Shown here: in pieces, positions 1-23,696 of the stretch
How the letters are laid out: every line of letters starts with the position of its first letter
Numbering within the stretch: the first letter of the stretch is position 1
Assembly: GCF_019703515.2 (NCBI RefSeq)
Contig: NC_059372.1
Coordinates: 11,455,492 to 11,519,491 of the forward strand
Direction of reading: 5' to 3'
Source of the DNA: Myxocyprinus asiaticus
Taxonomy: Eukaryota > Chordata > Actinopteri > Cypriniformes > Catostomidae
DNA length: 64,000 nt
Translations under genes and position numbers: made by a program
Notes under the pieces: generated by a model
What the model saw: only the letters and a program-made list of their open reading frames with translations
The model's database searches: none
Told to the model about the DNA's origin: nothing

Positions 1-286
1 TGCAGCTCAGAATTGTCGCAAACGAAAAATGGAGAATATTGTGCATTTAGAAAATGAGTTGGGGCAGCTTCAAGCCCAAAGAGAGCATTTAACCAGAGAG
101 AGACTTGAGTTTCAGCAAAACCTAGCCATTATCAAATGTCACCTTGCAGATCTTTACACCCAAGTGTTTTCACAGCTACGAGATGAGGATGGACACCCTT
201 ACTCGCTTGATGAATATTCACTACAACAGACTAACGATGGCAACATTTTCTTGGTGCCACGCAATACAGCACTGGAGAGTGAATGA
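1..286 (+). CDS. nfe2: nfe2, 3' end of last coding exon (CNC-bZIP transcription factor NF-E2 p45), partial
   Basis: The frame is open from the left edge (first full codon at base 2) to a TGA at 284-286. The product begins AAQNCRKRK, the end of a cap'n'collar bZIP basic region, followed by a leucine zipper (MENIVHLENELGQLQ...) and a tail containing YSLDEYSLQQ and GNIFLVPRNT. In family knowledge, NF-E2 p45 pairs with small Maf proteins on MARE sites and drives erythroid and megakaryocytic genes in the nucleus. The tail resembles human NFE2 (EEYALQQ, GTIFLVPRG) more than NRF1/2/3 as I recall them. The position next to convergent hnrnpa1 and then cbx5 matches mammalian synteny and supports nfe2 over its paralogues. 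The N-terminal transactivation and CNC regions lie outside the window. No splice acceptor is visible, as expected for the large last exon. Confidence 0.93.
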   Translation, partial: AAQNCRKRKMENIVHLENELGQLQAQREHLTRERLEFQQNLAIIKCHLADLYTQVFSQLRDEDGHPYSLDEYSLQQTNDGNIFLVPRNTALESE

Positions 287-453
287 ACTTGGTATCCTGA
301 TGAATCTTACGAAAACGGTCTAGAAAATATTTGGGTCATATCTTACCCCAAAATTGGTAACACTTCACAATAAGTTTGTATTTGTTAACAATAATGTAAC
401 ACTTAACATGAACTTCCAATGAATAATACTTTTACATCAGTTAGTAATCTTGT
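287..453 (+). other. nfe2 proximal 3' UTR
   Basis: AT-rich non-coding sequence follows the nfe2 stop. No AATAAA occurs before the MITE that starts near 454. The first AATAAA, at 525-530, lies inside that MITE, and another lies near 3507, so the true 3' end of the transcript cannot be fixed from sequence alone. Confidence 0.5.
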
Positions 454-943
454 TTGAAGGAATATTTCACCCAAAAATGAAAATTCTCTAATCATTTACT
501 CATCCTCATGTAATCCCAGATGTTAATAAATAATAATTATTTTCTTCTACAGAAAGCAAAGATTTTTAGAAGAATATCTCAGCTCTGTAGGTCCATACAA
601 TGCAAGTGAATGGGTACCAAATCTCCAAAAGCACATAAAGGCAGCATAGAAGTTATTCATCTGACTCCAGTGGTTTAATTTATGTCTTCAGAAGCAATAT
701 AAGTGTAGGTGACATACAGATCAATATTTAATTACTTTTTTTTAATCTCCACTTTCATATTTCTGGCAATTCACATTCTTCGTGCATATCGCCACCTACT
801 GAGCAGGGAGAATTTATAGTAAAAAAGGACTTAAATATTGATATGTTTCTGACCCACACCTATCATATTGCTTCCAAAGACATTGAGTACTTTTAAGCCA
901 CCTTTGTGCTTTTTGGTTTCAAAATGTTGGTACCCATTCACTT

Positions 944-1258
944 ACCAAGGACTCCTTCCTGTCCCTAGATCTCGCCTCTCTGCTATGGGTGGCAGGTCAT
1001 TCAGCACAGTAGCACCCAATATATGGAATTCACTCCCTCTGACATTTTGCAGCATCTCTTCTATCTCTTGAGTTTAAATCTCAACTTAAATCTTTTTTTG
1101 TTTTCTCAGTGTTATTTGTCTTAATTTGTTATGTATTCACTCTCAATGACTGTACTATCTGAACTGTTTTTGTGACTGTTCATTCTTTATGTATTATGTT
1201 ACTATTGTAAAGCGTCCTTGAGCTCTGGAAAGGCACTATATACATTAAACATATTACT
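944..1258 (+). mobile_element. L2/CR1-like LINE, 3'-terminal fragment
   Basis: The translation of about 946-1065 contains GGRSFSTVAPNIWNSLP, the typical C-terminal tail of the reverse-transcriptase ORF in L2/CR1-type non-LTR retrotransposons (general form RSFS.AAP..WNSLP). It is followed by a 3' end of the form GTAAAGCGTCCTTGAG...AAGGCACTATATA, common in fish L2-like elements. It is 5' truncated, as is usual for LINEs, and lacks the polymerase and endonuclease domains. Confidence 0.7.
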
Positions 1259-1260
1259 TA

Positions 1261-2689
1261 CAGTTGTGGCCAAAAATATTGGCACCCTTGGTAAATATGA
1301 GAAAAGGAGGCTGTGAATTTTTTGTATTGTTTTGTTTATCATTTTGATCTTTCATTCAAATTATTAACAAAGATCTATCCTCAAATGGACATCAAACAAT
1401 TGCAAACACAAATTATCAAAAAACATTTGTCCCCTCAAATATATGTGTGGCACAATTATTGGGACCCTTTTATTCAATACTTTGTGCAACCTCCCTTTAC
1501 CAAGAAAACAGCTCTGAATATTCTCCTATAATTCCTGAGGTTGTAGAACACACGGCAAGGGATCAGAGACCATTCCTCCATCCAGAATCTCTCCAGATCC
1601 TTCCAATTCCAAGGTACACGCTACTGGACTCTCCTGTTCAGTTCACCCCAGATTTTCTATGGGGTTCAGGTCAGGGTACTGGGATGGCCATGACAGAACC
1701 TCTGTGGCCAGTGAACCATTTGTGTTGATTCTGAGGTTTGTTCTGGATCATTGTGCTACTGGTATGTGGCCCATTTTACCACAACCACAGCCCATTTTAA
1801 GCTTTCTAGCAGAGACTTTCAGGTTTTGTTTCATCTGTTAATCATTTAATAGTCAATGAAGCCATGTATCTGAAGATGTGCAGGACCTCTGGCATAAAAA
1901 CAGCACCACAACATGAAAGATCAACCACCATATTTAACCGTGGGCTTGGGGTTCTTTTCCATTTGGCTACCTTTGTGTGCAAAACCCTTCTCCGGTGTTT
2001 GCTGCCAAAAAGCTCCATTTCTGTTTTATCGAACCATAGAACCCGGTCCCATTTGAAGTTCCAGTAGTGTCTCGCAAACTTAAGACACTTGGAGTTTATG
2101 AAAGCAGAGGCCATTTTTCTTTTTTAAACCCTCCTAAACAACTTTATTTAGGTGACATCTGATCGTAGTTTGAGACTTTCTGACCCCAAGACACAACTAA
2201 TTTCTGCAATTCTCCAGCTGTGGTCCTTCTAGAATTTTTGGCCACTCAAACCATCCTACTCAGTGTATGGAGACAATAGACACACATCCTCTTTCAGGCT
2301 GATTCTTAAGATCTCCAGTTGATTGGAACTTTTTATTGCCCTGATGGTGGAAATGGGCATTTTCAATGCTTTAGCCACATCCCATTTTGTGAAGCTCAAC
2401 CTTTCGCCAAACATAGGAACTTTATTCTTCGGTCTTACCAAAAAGGATGGATAACTGGCTTGTGTAAGTTACACCCCTGTGAAAACAGTAAGTCATGGCT
2501 GAACAATTTCATGTTAGTCACCCAGGTGTACAACATTTTTTTAAATATTAATTCAGATACAATAATAAGAACTTATAGTTTGCTTAAAAGGTTAGATTTG
2601 TTAATATTTTGAATGAAAGATCGAAAAGATACATTTTTCACAGCCTTCTTGCTCATTTACCATGAGTGCAAATATTTTTTCCATAACTA
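1261..2689 (-). mobile_element. Tc1/mariner element with decayed transposase
   Basis: The left end (CAGTTGTGGCCAAAAATATT) and the degenerate right end (AATATTTTTTCCATAACTA) are inverted repeats flanked by TA on both sides. On the minus strand, fragments of a Tc1 transposase occur in order: an N-terminal helix-turn-helix-like piece near 2256-2441 (including KWDVAKALKMPISTIRAI) and a catalytic-domain piece near 1842-2114 (RVLWFDKTEMELFGSKHRR, then CCGAVFMPE). Stops and frame shifts interrupt it, so it cannot make an active enzyme. Confidence 0.8.
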
Positions 2690-2801
2690 TATGCACCTAC
2701 AGAGTGGATATATTTGAAAAACAGCAACAAATTCATACATTTGGGATGGCATGAGGGTGAGTAAATGAGAACTTAAATTTTTGGGTGAACCATCCCTTTA
2801 A

Positions 2802-4384
2802 GTTCTACAAAGCTGCATAAATTAACATTTATGCAGTATGAACATGAATAGTATTTTGATATTCAGTTGACTCAAATACTGAAAGAATTAGTTAATGCCT
2901 AATGGAGTAATTTTAAATAACCTTATCGTGAATTTATCAAATATAGTGCTGTAAATCTAAAGCTGAGAAAACCATTAAGATTCACAACTACACACCACTC
3001 AGTGTCTGAATGCATATTTGAAGTTGTATTTCAGTATTTTTGCATAGTTTAAGAAATGTGATGTGGACATGTTGAAAGATCAATCTCATAAGTCTTTTTA
3101 AATTAAAGTTTCACTTTTCTAAAAATCACCTCAAATGGACAACCAAATGTGTCTGTATCTGATTTAGATCATACTGAAAGATTTTCCAAAATAACTTGTT
3201 AAAATGTTGGTCCAGTAACTGGAATCATTATTAGACAGCTTACCATAAATACAAATTTTCACTAAATGATTTAGGGGAAAGACACCTGTAGCATAAAAAG
3301 ATTTATTGTAAAAAAGGTAAAAAAATAAACAGTCTGTAGCATCTTGGTCCTGAAAGAAAAAAAAATTAATGAATGTGGATGCCATAAACGGATGAATCAC
3401 ATATACATATAACATACATACACGCATACCTTTTATTTCTCAACCAGTTCAGACAGACAAATGCCTTTCCATTTCAAACATGATTCACTCATCAGATCCT
3501 AAAGAAAATAAATGCAAGTTAGTGTCAAGCTGAACAACATTGCTCAAATCAAGAGGGCATGCATGAAAAAAAAAAAAAACAACTTTTGCGCACTAAATAA
3601 CTATACTGACTGCAGTTACTTCCCTGTAACATACACAACACTGAATGGGAAGATTACATTAACTGTACAGCCTGTTAATAAAAATCATGTTTTATAGTTA
3701 CCAGCGATAGTTGAGAAGTCTGTTCTTACCTACAGGAGTTATTAAAGCCATTTGGTAGTTGCTGCCTGCTAGTCTTTGAGTGGCGCCCTGCACTCCCTGT
3801 TCTCTGCTTCTTCACAGGGCATCGAAGATCTTACTCCTTTCTCAGCTTGCTCCCCATGGCTAGACTACCATGTAGCCACATGTACACTACTCTAGGCATT
3901 TGCAATAGACATCCTAACCTTTTTGAACCAGTGCAAATTGACTATGCCTTGAGTTGACTGATTAACTTATTAAGCTTGAACTGCTCATCTGCCCTATGAA
4001 AGGCAAAGACGCATAGTAACTTCAAAGAACCGGAGAATGGTAACTTTAAAGTTGCCTTTAGTGTGGATTTAGTGTTTACTGCAATTTTCACCATTTCTGA
4101 ATCAAGAGCACAGTTGAGCCAAGCCAGTCTGTCACAGGACATATCCTTGTCCAAGTGACCCAATTTCAGGCGTAACTCATTGACAAGTGGATATATACAC
4201 TGCATTTTGCCTTTGTACATCAGTAACACAGAGCCAGTGAGCACTTTTATCTTCAAGTTGGGCTTAATTTCTAAATTTAGAATAGGTTCAATAATGTTGA
4301 CCTACATAGCCCAGTCATCCTTAAGTTCAAGTGTACTACACTAAAACCCAGAGACCCAAATGACTAACACCACAGCTTTTTAAA
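2802..4384. other. spacer between convergent nfe2 and hnrnpa1, no recognised gene
   Basis: I recognise no exon or transposon here. The longest open frame (minus strand, 3942-4256) shows no family motif. AATAAA-like signals occur on both strands (for example near 3300 on the minus strand and near 3507 on the plus strand), so part of this stretch may be distal 3' UTR of either gene. Confidence 0.4.
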
Positions 4385-4660
4385 AAACAAAAATGAGGAT
4401 GTTTATTTCACCTTGGTTACATAAATCAAAATCCATAACGACTGAAAACTACATAAAACCTCATTGGAATGCTTTCCCATAGACAATATAAAATAAGTCT
4501 GCATGATGACAAATTCATGATATCCCACACATGATAGCACTACTGTACACAGCTCTTCTGGTGGCAGCTGTAACTTGCCACACCTGTTTGGCTGAGCAGA
4601 TCTAGGATGTAAACCTGCATCTGCCCTGTCTCTCGCTCTCCTCTCCTAAAGCACTCAGTC
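4385..4660 (-). other. hnrnpa1: hnrnpa1 last 3' UTR exon (after a 3' UTR intron)
   Basis: On the minus strand an acceptor (TTGTTCAACAG at 4661 and upstream) is followed by non-coding sequence that tracks the mammalian HNRNPA1 3' UTR as I recall it: AGGAGAGGAGAGC, then GACAGGG, CTCAGCCAA, GTGGCA, and near the end GTGGAAAG/GGGAAAGCATTCCAA with GGTTTTATGTAG. The matching donor is AAAG|GTTTGT at 4897/4896, just 11 nt past the stop codon. The exon ends after an AATAAA at 4402-4407. The match is from memory and needs alignment. Confidence 0.7.
4402..4407 (-). terminator. hnrnpa1 polyadenylation signal AATAAA
   Basis: TTTATT on the plus strand reads AATAAA on the minus strand. It lies at the end of the 3' UTR that resembles mammalian HNRNPA1, and A/T-rich sequence typical of a cleavage region follows. 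Confidence 0.7.
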
Positions 4661-4907
4661 CTGTTGAACAATATGAACAACAAATGTTAAGCTGCACACT
4701 ACCTGAGGGTTGTTTCGACACCAGATGTACAGCAAGGTTATATGTTAGTGAGTAGAAGATTTAATCCTCTAGAAGTCTATAAATAAGACTAACAGTCCTT
4801 TAAGACTAATGTGTTGGAATTTTAACCCTGAAAAACTAAGGTTTATCTGCAAAATGTAGTCTATATTCAGGGTAAACAGAAGAATGCAATACAAACCTTT
4901 CAGAACT

Positions 4908-9915
<5,008 letters not shown>

Positions 9916-10150
9916 CCTAGTGACTGTTTCTATCCGTGCTGCGCCACACGCTTGTTGGTGAGACACAAACCGAAGAATGGGGCAGATAACATAAATAGGT
10001 TACATAAACATTGTTCCCTCCTACCGCAGACGATGATTGGCTCACGTTTCCCGCTAAGGCTTTTGTTTTGCGCTTTAGGACTATCTGATTGGTTTAGAGT
10101 CCTGCCAATCCTAAAATCAGCCAATTGGACAACAGCGAACATGTTTGGTG
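9916..10150 (-). promoter_or_regulatory. hnrnpa1 promoter region with clustered CCAAT boxes
   Basis: Upstream of the hnrnpa1 ATG lie CCAAT/ATTGG boxes at 10036-10040, 10088-10092, 10105-10109 and 10121-10128 (overlapping pair), plus TTTCCCGC (E2F-like) near 10047-10054. No TATA box sits at a fixed spacing. This fits the CCAAT-rich, TATA-less 5' region known for HNRNPA1/CBX5 in mammals. The start site itself is not determined. Confidence 0.65.
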
Positions 10151-10370
10151 GTTCGACAGTGACCTTTCATTGTACGAGCAATACTGATTGTAAATATATA
10201 TTTAACAGTTTCTTGCGAAACAAGTTATTTATAGAAATAAAAAGAATAATATATTTAATATATTATGGCTTTAATTCTAAGTTATCACCTTATTGTTATT
10301 GCATCAATAACACGTACGGAGAGGCGTGTCCTTATTTATATTTTTATTGTTAATTTTTTAATGTTATCTG

Positions 10371-10477
10371 AATTTTATATGCGTTTTTTTTTTTTAATCA
10401 AGCAGTATATCCACACAATTCTAATATATATTAGAACTGTGTGGATATTGATGCTTAATAAAAAAAACGCATATAAA

Positions 10478-10480
<3 letters not shown>
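10371..10480. repeat. 110-bp near-perfect palindrome in the hnrnpa1-cbx5 spacer
   Basis: The left arm from 10371 (AATTTTATATGCG, poly-T, then ATATCCACACAATTCTAATA) is the inverted copy of the right arm ending at 10480 (CGCATATAAAATT). They meet at CTAATATATATTAG (10421-10434) with almost no loop. A few mismatches and a poly-T length difference are present. An AT microsatellite abuts the right arm. Confidence 0.9.

Positions 10481-10523
<43 letters not shown>
10481..10523. repeat. (AT)n(AC)n microsatellite
   Basis: Uninterrupted AT repeats run to about 10502, then AC repeats to 10523. The tract lies between the palindrome and the hAT-like MITE. Confidence 0.97.
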
Positions 10524-10525
<2 letters not shown>

Positions 10526-10977
10526 ATGTTGGGTAAGTTACTCTAAAAAAGTAATTGTTTACTAACTATTAATTACATCTTCTACAGTGTAAGTACATTA
10601 CTGTACTAATTACTCTGTCTGAAAAGTAATAGCATTACATATTACTAAAAAAATACAAGGATAGAGATGAAACTGTTCTTTTAACTCTTTCAAATAAATA
10701 ATATAAAATCAAATAAATTATTCATGAACTGGCCAAATAATTTAAGAGGGCAGGATTAAATTAGAAAACATACATTTTAACATTAGATGTTACATTTCAA
10801 TTTTAAATTCACTATTGTTTTATATATAATTGATCTGTAGTCTATACAGTATTTAACGCAATTACATCAGAAGTAACTGTAATTCAATTACTGAAAAATT
10901 AAGAGTAATCCCTTTACTTTTTAAATGAAAAATTTAATTACAGTAATTAATGACTTAGTAATGCATTACACCCAACA

Positions 10978-10980
<3 letters not shown>
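10524..10980. mobile_element. hAT-like MITE between hnrnpa1 and cbx5
   Basis: The ends CAATGTTGGGTAA and TACACCCAACACTG are inverted repeats. The interior is rich in TAATTAC/GTAATTA, as in the related element 30673-31472, which has an 8-bp target duplication. No clean duplication can be read here because both flanks are microsatellites. Non-coding. Confidence 0.8.

Positions 10981-11036
<56 letters not shown>
10981..11036. repeat. (TA)n microsatellite
   Basis: About 28 uninterrupted TA units directly abut the right end of the MITE. Confidence 0.98.
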
Positions 11037-11040
<4 letters not shown>

Positions 11041-11129
11041 CATACATAACATACCTTATGTTTTCCCCTTAAAGTACATCATTTAATTTACATGTTTATG
11101 TTGAAACGTGTGTTGCAAGAAAAAAAAAG

Positions 11130-11288
11130 ACACCGTTTTTGGCGCGAGAGAGGCCCGCGCAAGCGCGCGCTGATTGGCTCAACACGCCACTGGACGGATG
11201 CATGCGCGAAAAACAGCAAACTCTGTGCAGGGAAACGCCGTCGCAGCCCATTATCCAACACGAATAGAAAAACTCCGAAAACCTCTCA
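11130..11288 (+). promoter_or_regulatory. cbx5: cbx5 promoter and non-coding exon 1
   Basis: This short CpG-rich patch contains TTTTTGGCGCGA (E2F type, 11136-11147), CGCGC runs and ATTGG (11173-11177). It ends at a consensus donor, CTCA|GTGAGT, with GT at 11289-11290. The next clear acceptor in front of the ATG exon is TTTCTC-TTTCAG, ending 12366. The 5' edge of exon 1 is unknown. Confidence 0.6.
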
Positions 11289-12418
11289 GTGAGTATAAAA
11301 TAATGGGGTATATCAGTTTCAGATAATACTATAGTAAATCGTCCTTGCCGTCTGGAAGTGATTGAAACAGTCAGTGTTGTTTAAAGATGATAAGATCAGG
11401 TAAAAATCTGTTCTGTTCAGCGCGGCCTGCGTTGTTGCTAAGCGGGCATTGTTTTTGCAGGCAGTGGCTCGTTGAGATTACTTTTGGATTGATATTTACA
11501 AACACCACACCGAAAGAGTATACAATTATTTCCTAAATAAGTTTCCATTCCATTGTTTTTTTTTTTTTTTTTTTTTTTGCTTTGTTACTTTTGTATGGTG
11601 AGCTATTAGCCATGCTAACGGTAGCATTCAGTGGTATTTCTTTAGCCAAAATGTTAGCATGCTTCTAGCAGTGCATGTAACTGTTTATGATATGATAATT
11701 ACTGTGATGTTGTGGATATACTTTCCACATTTGATAACATGCTTTTACGTGGTTTAATAATTTCTTTGTTGAAATGTGAAATTACGATAACGTGATATTT
11801 CAAAGGCTTTTTCAACAGTGTTTGGCCTTGCTCGATAAGATCCTTGAGTGGCTTTATGATAAGAACACATGGCTTGTTTATCCTATATCTAGTGCAAGGC
11901 TGGTTATATGTGGGTCTTTGAAAATGAGTATGGGATTTGAAACATGGCCTACCAGGGGAATGGCCAGAATGATTGCTCGTCCTATTGTTGGTTGATCAGG
12001 CAGCATGCAATGTTTGCATCTATGCTGATAACAGTGTGTGCAGCATTGTTTGCATATCACGTAGTACTTTTTTGGTATCCACACCTTGCAAAAGCTGTTA
12101 TTATAAGTATCGTTTCGTATAGTTTGTCTTATGCAGTCAAGGCTTGAAAATCATTAAATGTAATTATGCTTACATTGACTTTGTATACTTAGGGGAGCTC
12201 TTTTTGAATGCTGTAACCTAGGATCATCTCTGCACTTTCTGAGGTCACGCACTGAAAGACTAGGTGAGTGTAGAAAAAGCACAAATATTGACCTTTGCCA
12301 TTGCAATTCAGCTAACAGAAATTTACCCTTAAAACTCATTCATTGTAATGCGTTTTTCTCTTTCAGTGGGACTGGTTTCCTCCCAAACCAGGAAGCACAC
12401 GGCCGCTGTTGCTTATAG

Positions 12419-21284
<8,866 letters not shown>

Positions 21285-22331
21285 AGGGCAGAGGAGAGGA
21301 AACAAACCAAATCCTCCAAACCTCATCCTCTAAACACACTCTATGACACTCTCATAGCCAACTTTTAACGGACCATTTAAAAAGAAACGGCCAGCTAGTA
21401 AGGGAGGTTACTGCCCATCTTAAACCTCCGTCCAACCTTCATGAAAAAGCATTTCCCATCAGACAACTTCTCGAGCCATCTTAAAGTGAGCCAAAAGTTA
21501 ATGGAGAATGGTAGCTGCAGCAGATTGGTGGGATGTGATTTTCTCTCTCTCGCTCCCTCTCTCTATCTTCCCTCTGTTTTGTCATGATGTGTATTTGTGC
21601 CCCTACAACTATGTTCTTATGATGTGTTGTGTGCTAGTGTAGATGTGAACCGTACATGTCAAGGTTTTAACTTTATTCACACAGTTGGTTTTGTAGTATT
21701 GCTTGACCTTACTCTGATCTATAACCCTGGACAAAGACGTGATGGCCTTTTTGGTTACATTTTGAAAGCTGCATCCCAATTTGTTACCTTTTCTCCCTTT
21801 TGATGATCAGGTACAATTTTGCTGTATAATTTTTTTTTTTTTTTTTTAACTGCTCTAATGGTGAACCTTACAGGCCAAAATACGGTCGTTAGTTTTTGGT
21901 TTGTGTATATCAGTAAAGCAACATTATAGAGGAATTCACTGTTTTGAGATTCAAAGATTGTTTTAATTAAGACATAATCATTAGCATTAAATCACTGAAA
22001 TTATTTTCTTTTTCTCTGCTAATATCTGTGTAAAAATATAACGACAACTGTCTCTAGCAAAATTGGCCCTTGTAACTAATAACTACAGAGGACAGACAAT
22101 CGTCATTCTGGAAGTTTGTAATGGAAGACATTTTTATCTGTTTATTCTCCCATTACATTGCTTTGCTCAGAAGTTCAACCAGTGTACTTCCCCTTGTGGC
22201 TGATTTGGTGAACTAATTCCCAGTTTAGCCTTCTGAACCTGAAGCAGTCCTCATTCAAGTGATAGTTTAACCATGTGTCAGGTTATTCTTTTTTTTTTTT
22301 TTCTTTTTTTTTTCTTTTTTTTTTTCCCCTC

Positions 22332-22337
22332 AATAAA
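22332..22337 (+). terminator. cbx5 proximal polyadenylation signal AATAAA
   Basis: CCTCAATAAAATGG lies directly after the T-rich block of the 3' UTR and is followed by GT-rich sequence (AGTTGTGTGC). Confidence 0.55.
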
Positions 22338-22955
22338 ATGGTGTTTATCAAGGTAAAGTGACAGTTGTGTGCTTAGTAGTGCATTTTGTGCCATTTTTGT
22401 TTTGATGGAACTTGATGAAAGCTTCTGATAATGGTATACAAGAACAATGTTTCATTTGCAAAAACAAACAAGATTAGTTTTATGTATGAATATGGTCCAT
22501 GTGGACAGCAGTGGAATCTTCAGTTATTTTCAAAGGTTTTAGTTTTGAGATGGAATTGTTTGTAACAGTAAGAAACATTTTGAAACATTCAAACAGGGTT
22601 GAACATATTGTGTAGTTTAAAATGAGTTTTCTCAATTTTTTGTATGTTTTTGTTGTATAACAAACAAACCTTCCCTGTCATGATCATTTCTAAAGATTTC
22701 TCTGTTCTTGCAGTTGTTTTTAAAATGTGCACCATTAGATTTACTGTAAGTGCACAACTTTTTAATGTCCTGTACCATTTTGTAGTTTATCTAGTTTTCA
22801 ACACTAATAGTTGAAAATATAGGAAAACTGAAAATCTGGCTTTTTGACTCGTCAAATGAAATAAATTTCATTGTAGTTTAAGTTTCTCGTAAGATTCTCT
22901 GTGAGATGCAAAGCTCGTCTTTTTTATAAGTTTCTCTTTTTATTTGTGTAAACCA

Positions 22956-22961
22956 AATAAA
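22956..22961 (+). terminator. cbx5 distal polyadenylation signal AATAAA
   Basis: AACCAAATAAATATATGC, the last signal before the first intergenic MITE at 23010. Confidence 0.55.
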
Positions 22962-23009
22962 TATATGCAACACTTGGACAGTTATCTCATTCAGCACATT
23001 CAGTAATCT

Positions 23010-23215
23010 TAAAGGAATGGTCTGGGTTCAACACAAGTTAAGCTGAATTGACAGTATTTGTAGCATAATGTTGATGTTAATTTCCACAAAATAGTAATAA
23101 TGTTAATTTGATTATTTTTTTGTCAATAGGGTTGAGTCAATTATTGTGCCACAAAAGCTGTTAATTTAGCCTAAATTGTTATGACCCCTCAAAAAAAATC
23201 CTTTAATCTGAATAG
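23010..23215. mobile_element. fragment of MITE family 2 (GGGTTCA type)
   Basis: AAAGGAATGGTCTGGGTTCA and the following GACAGTATTTGTAGCATAATGTTG match the left arm of the complete copy at 56690-57292. The right part is missing. Confidence 0.75.
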
Positions 23216-23631
23216 CAGTGCTGAAGTGCACCAGCAGGTGTCATAATGGAGCAACTCTGGCCTGTTTGTTATTATTTCTCAAGAGCCTTATCATTGCTAA
23301 ACTAGCATACTGGAATATAACTGGTTGAATTCTAGAGAAACAAGGACTCTAAGAGTTTGGGCTTTAAATGCTTTTTCATCCAAATTCAGAGTAAGAGATT
23401 TGGCTTATAAATGGACAGTTATTATGTTGGACGTTTAACATTGTATTAAAATGCACTGATATGTGAGGGTTGGCATAATTCACCCAAAATTTAAATTCTT
23501 TCATAATTTTTACAGGGATGCAAATTACCTTTCAGCTAGTCACCTTATCTGAAGCTAATTTGTCCAAATTGTCTGGTTAAAATTTCTACATTTTCCTTAA
23601 TAATATGACTTCCATTAGCCTAAACATTAAA

Positions 23632-23636
<5 letters not shown>

Positions 23637-23690
<54 letters not shown>
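23637..23690. repeat. (AT)n microsatellite
   Basis: About 27 uninterrupted AT units in otherwise unrecognised intergenic DNA. Confidence 0.97.

Positions 23691-23696
<6 letters not shown>

Larger units (their letters stand above)
454..2801. mobile_element. TTAA-type palindromic MITE, split by later insertions (arms 454-943 and 2690-2801)
   Basis: The left arm starts with the degenerate terminus AAGGAATATTTCACCC and the right arm ends GGGTGAACCATCCCTTTAA. The same termini and interior recur at 24428, 25718 and 44599, where both ends are intact and flanked by TTAA. The element carries no coding sequence. Read against the other copies, the sequence is continuous from about 943 to 2690, so the LINE fragment and Tc1 element between them inserted into it. 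TTAA targets suggest a Kolobok- or piggyBac-type source; this is inference. Confidence 0.75.
21285..22961 (+). other. cbx5: cbx5 3' UTR with two polyadenylation signals
   Basis: Non-coding sequence follows the TAA at 21282-21284. It contains a pyrimidine-rich block with long T runs (22289-22328). AATAAA occurs at 22332-22337 and again at 22956-22961, each placed to end a transcript, so short and long 3' UTR forms are possible. No repeat family is evident within it, unlike the DNA beyond 23 kb. Confidence 0.7.

Noticed and set aside
3942..4256. Minus-strand 104-residue open frame between nfe2 and hnrnpa1
   Set aside because: No recognisable domain, no clear splice context, composition like the surrounding spacer.
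9952..10546. Open frames across the hnrnpa1 promoter and spacer
   Set aside because: They cover CCAAT boxes, the palindrome and a microsatellite; the residues are low-complexity and there is no family match.
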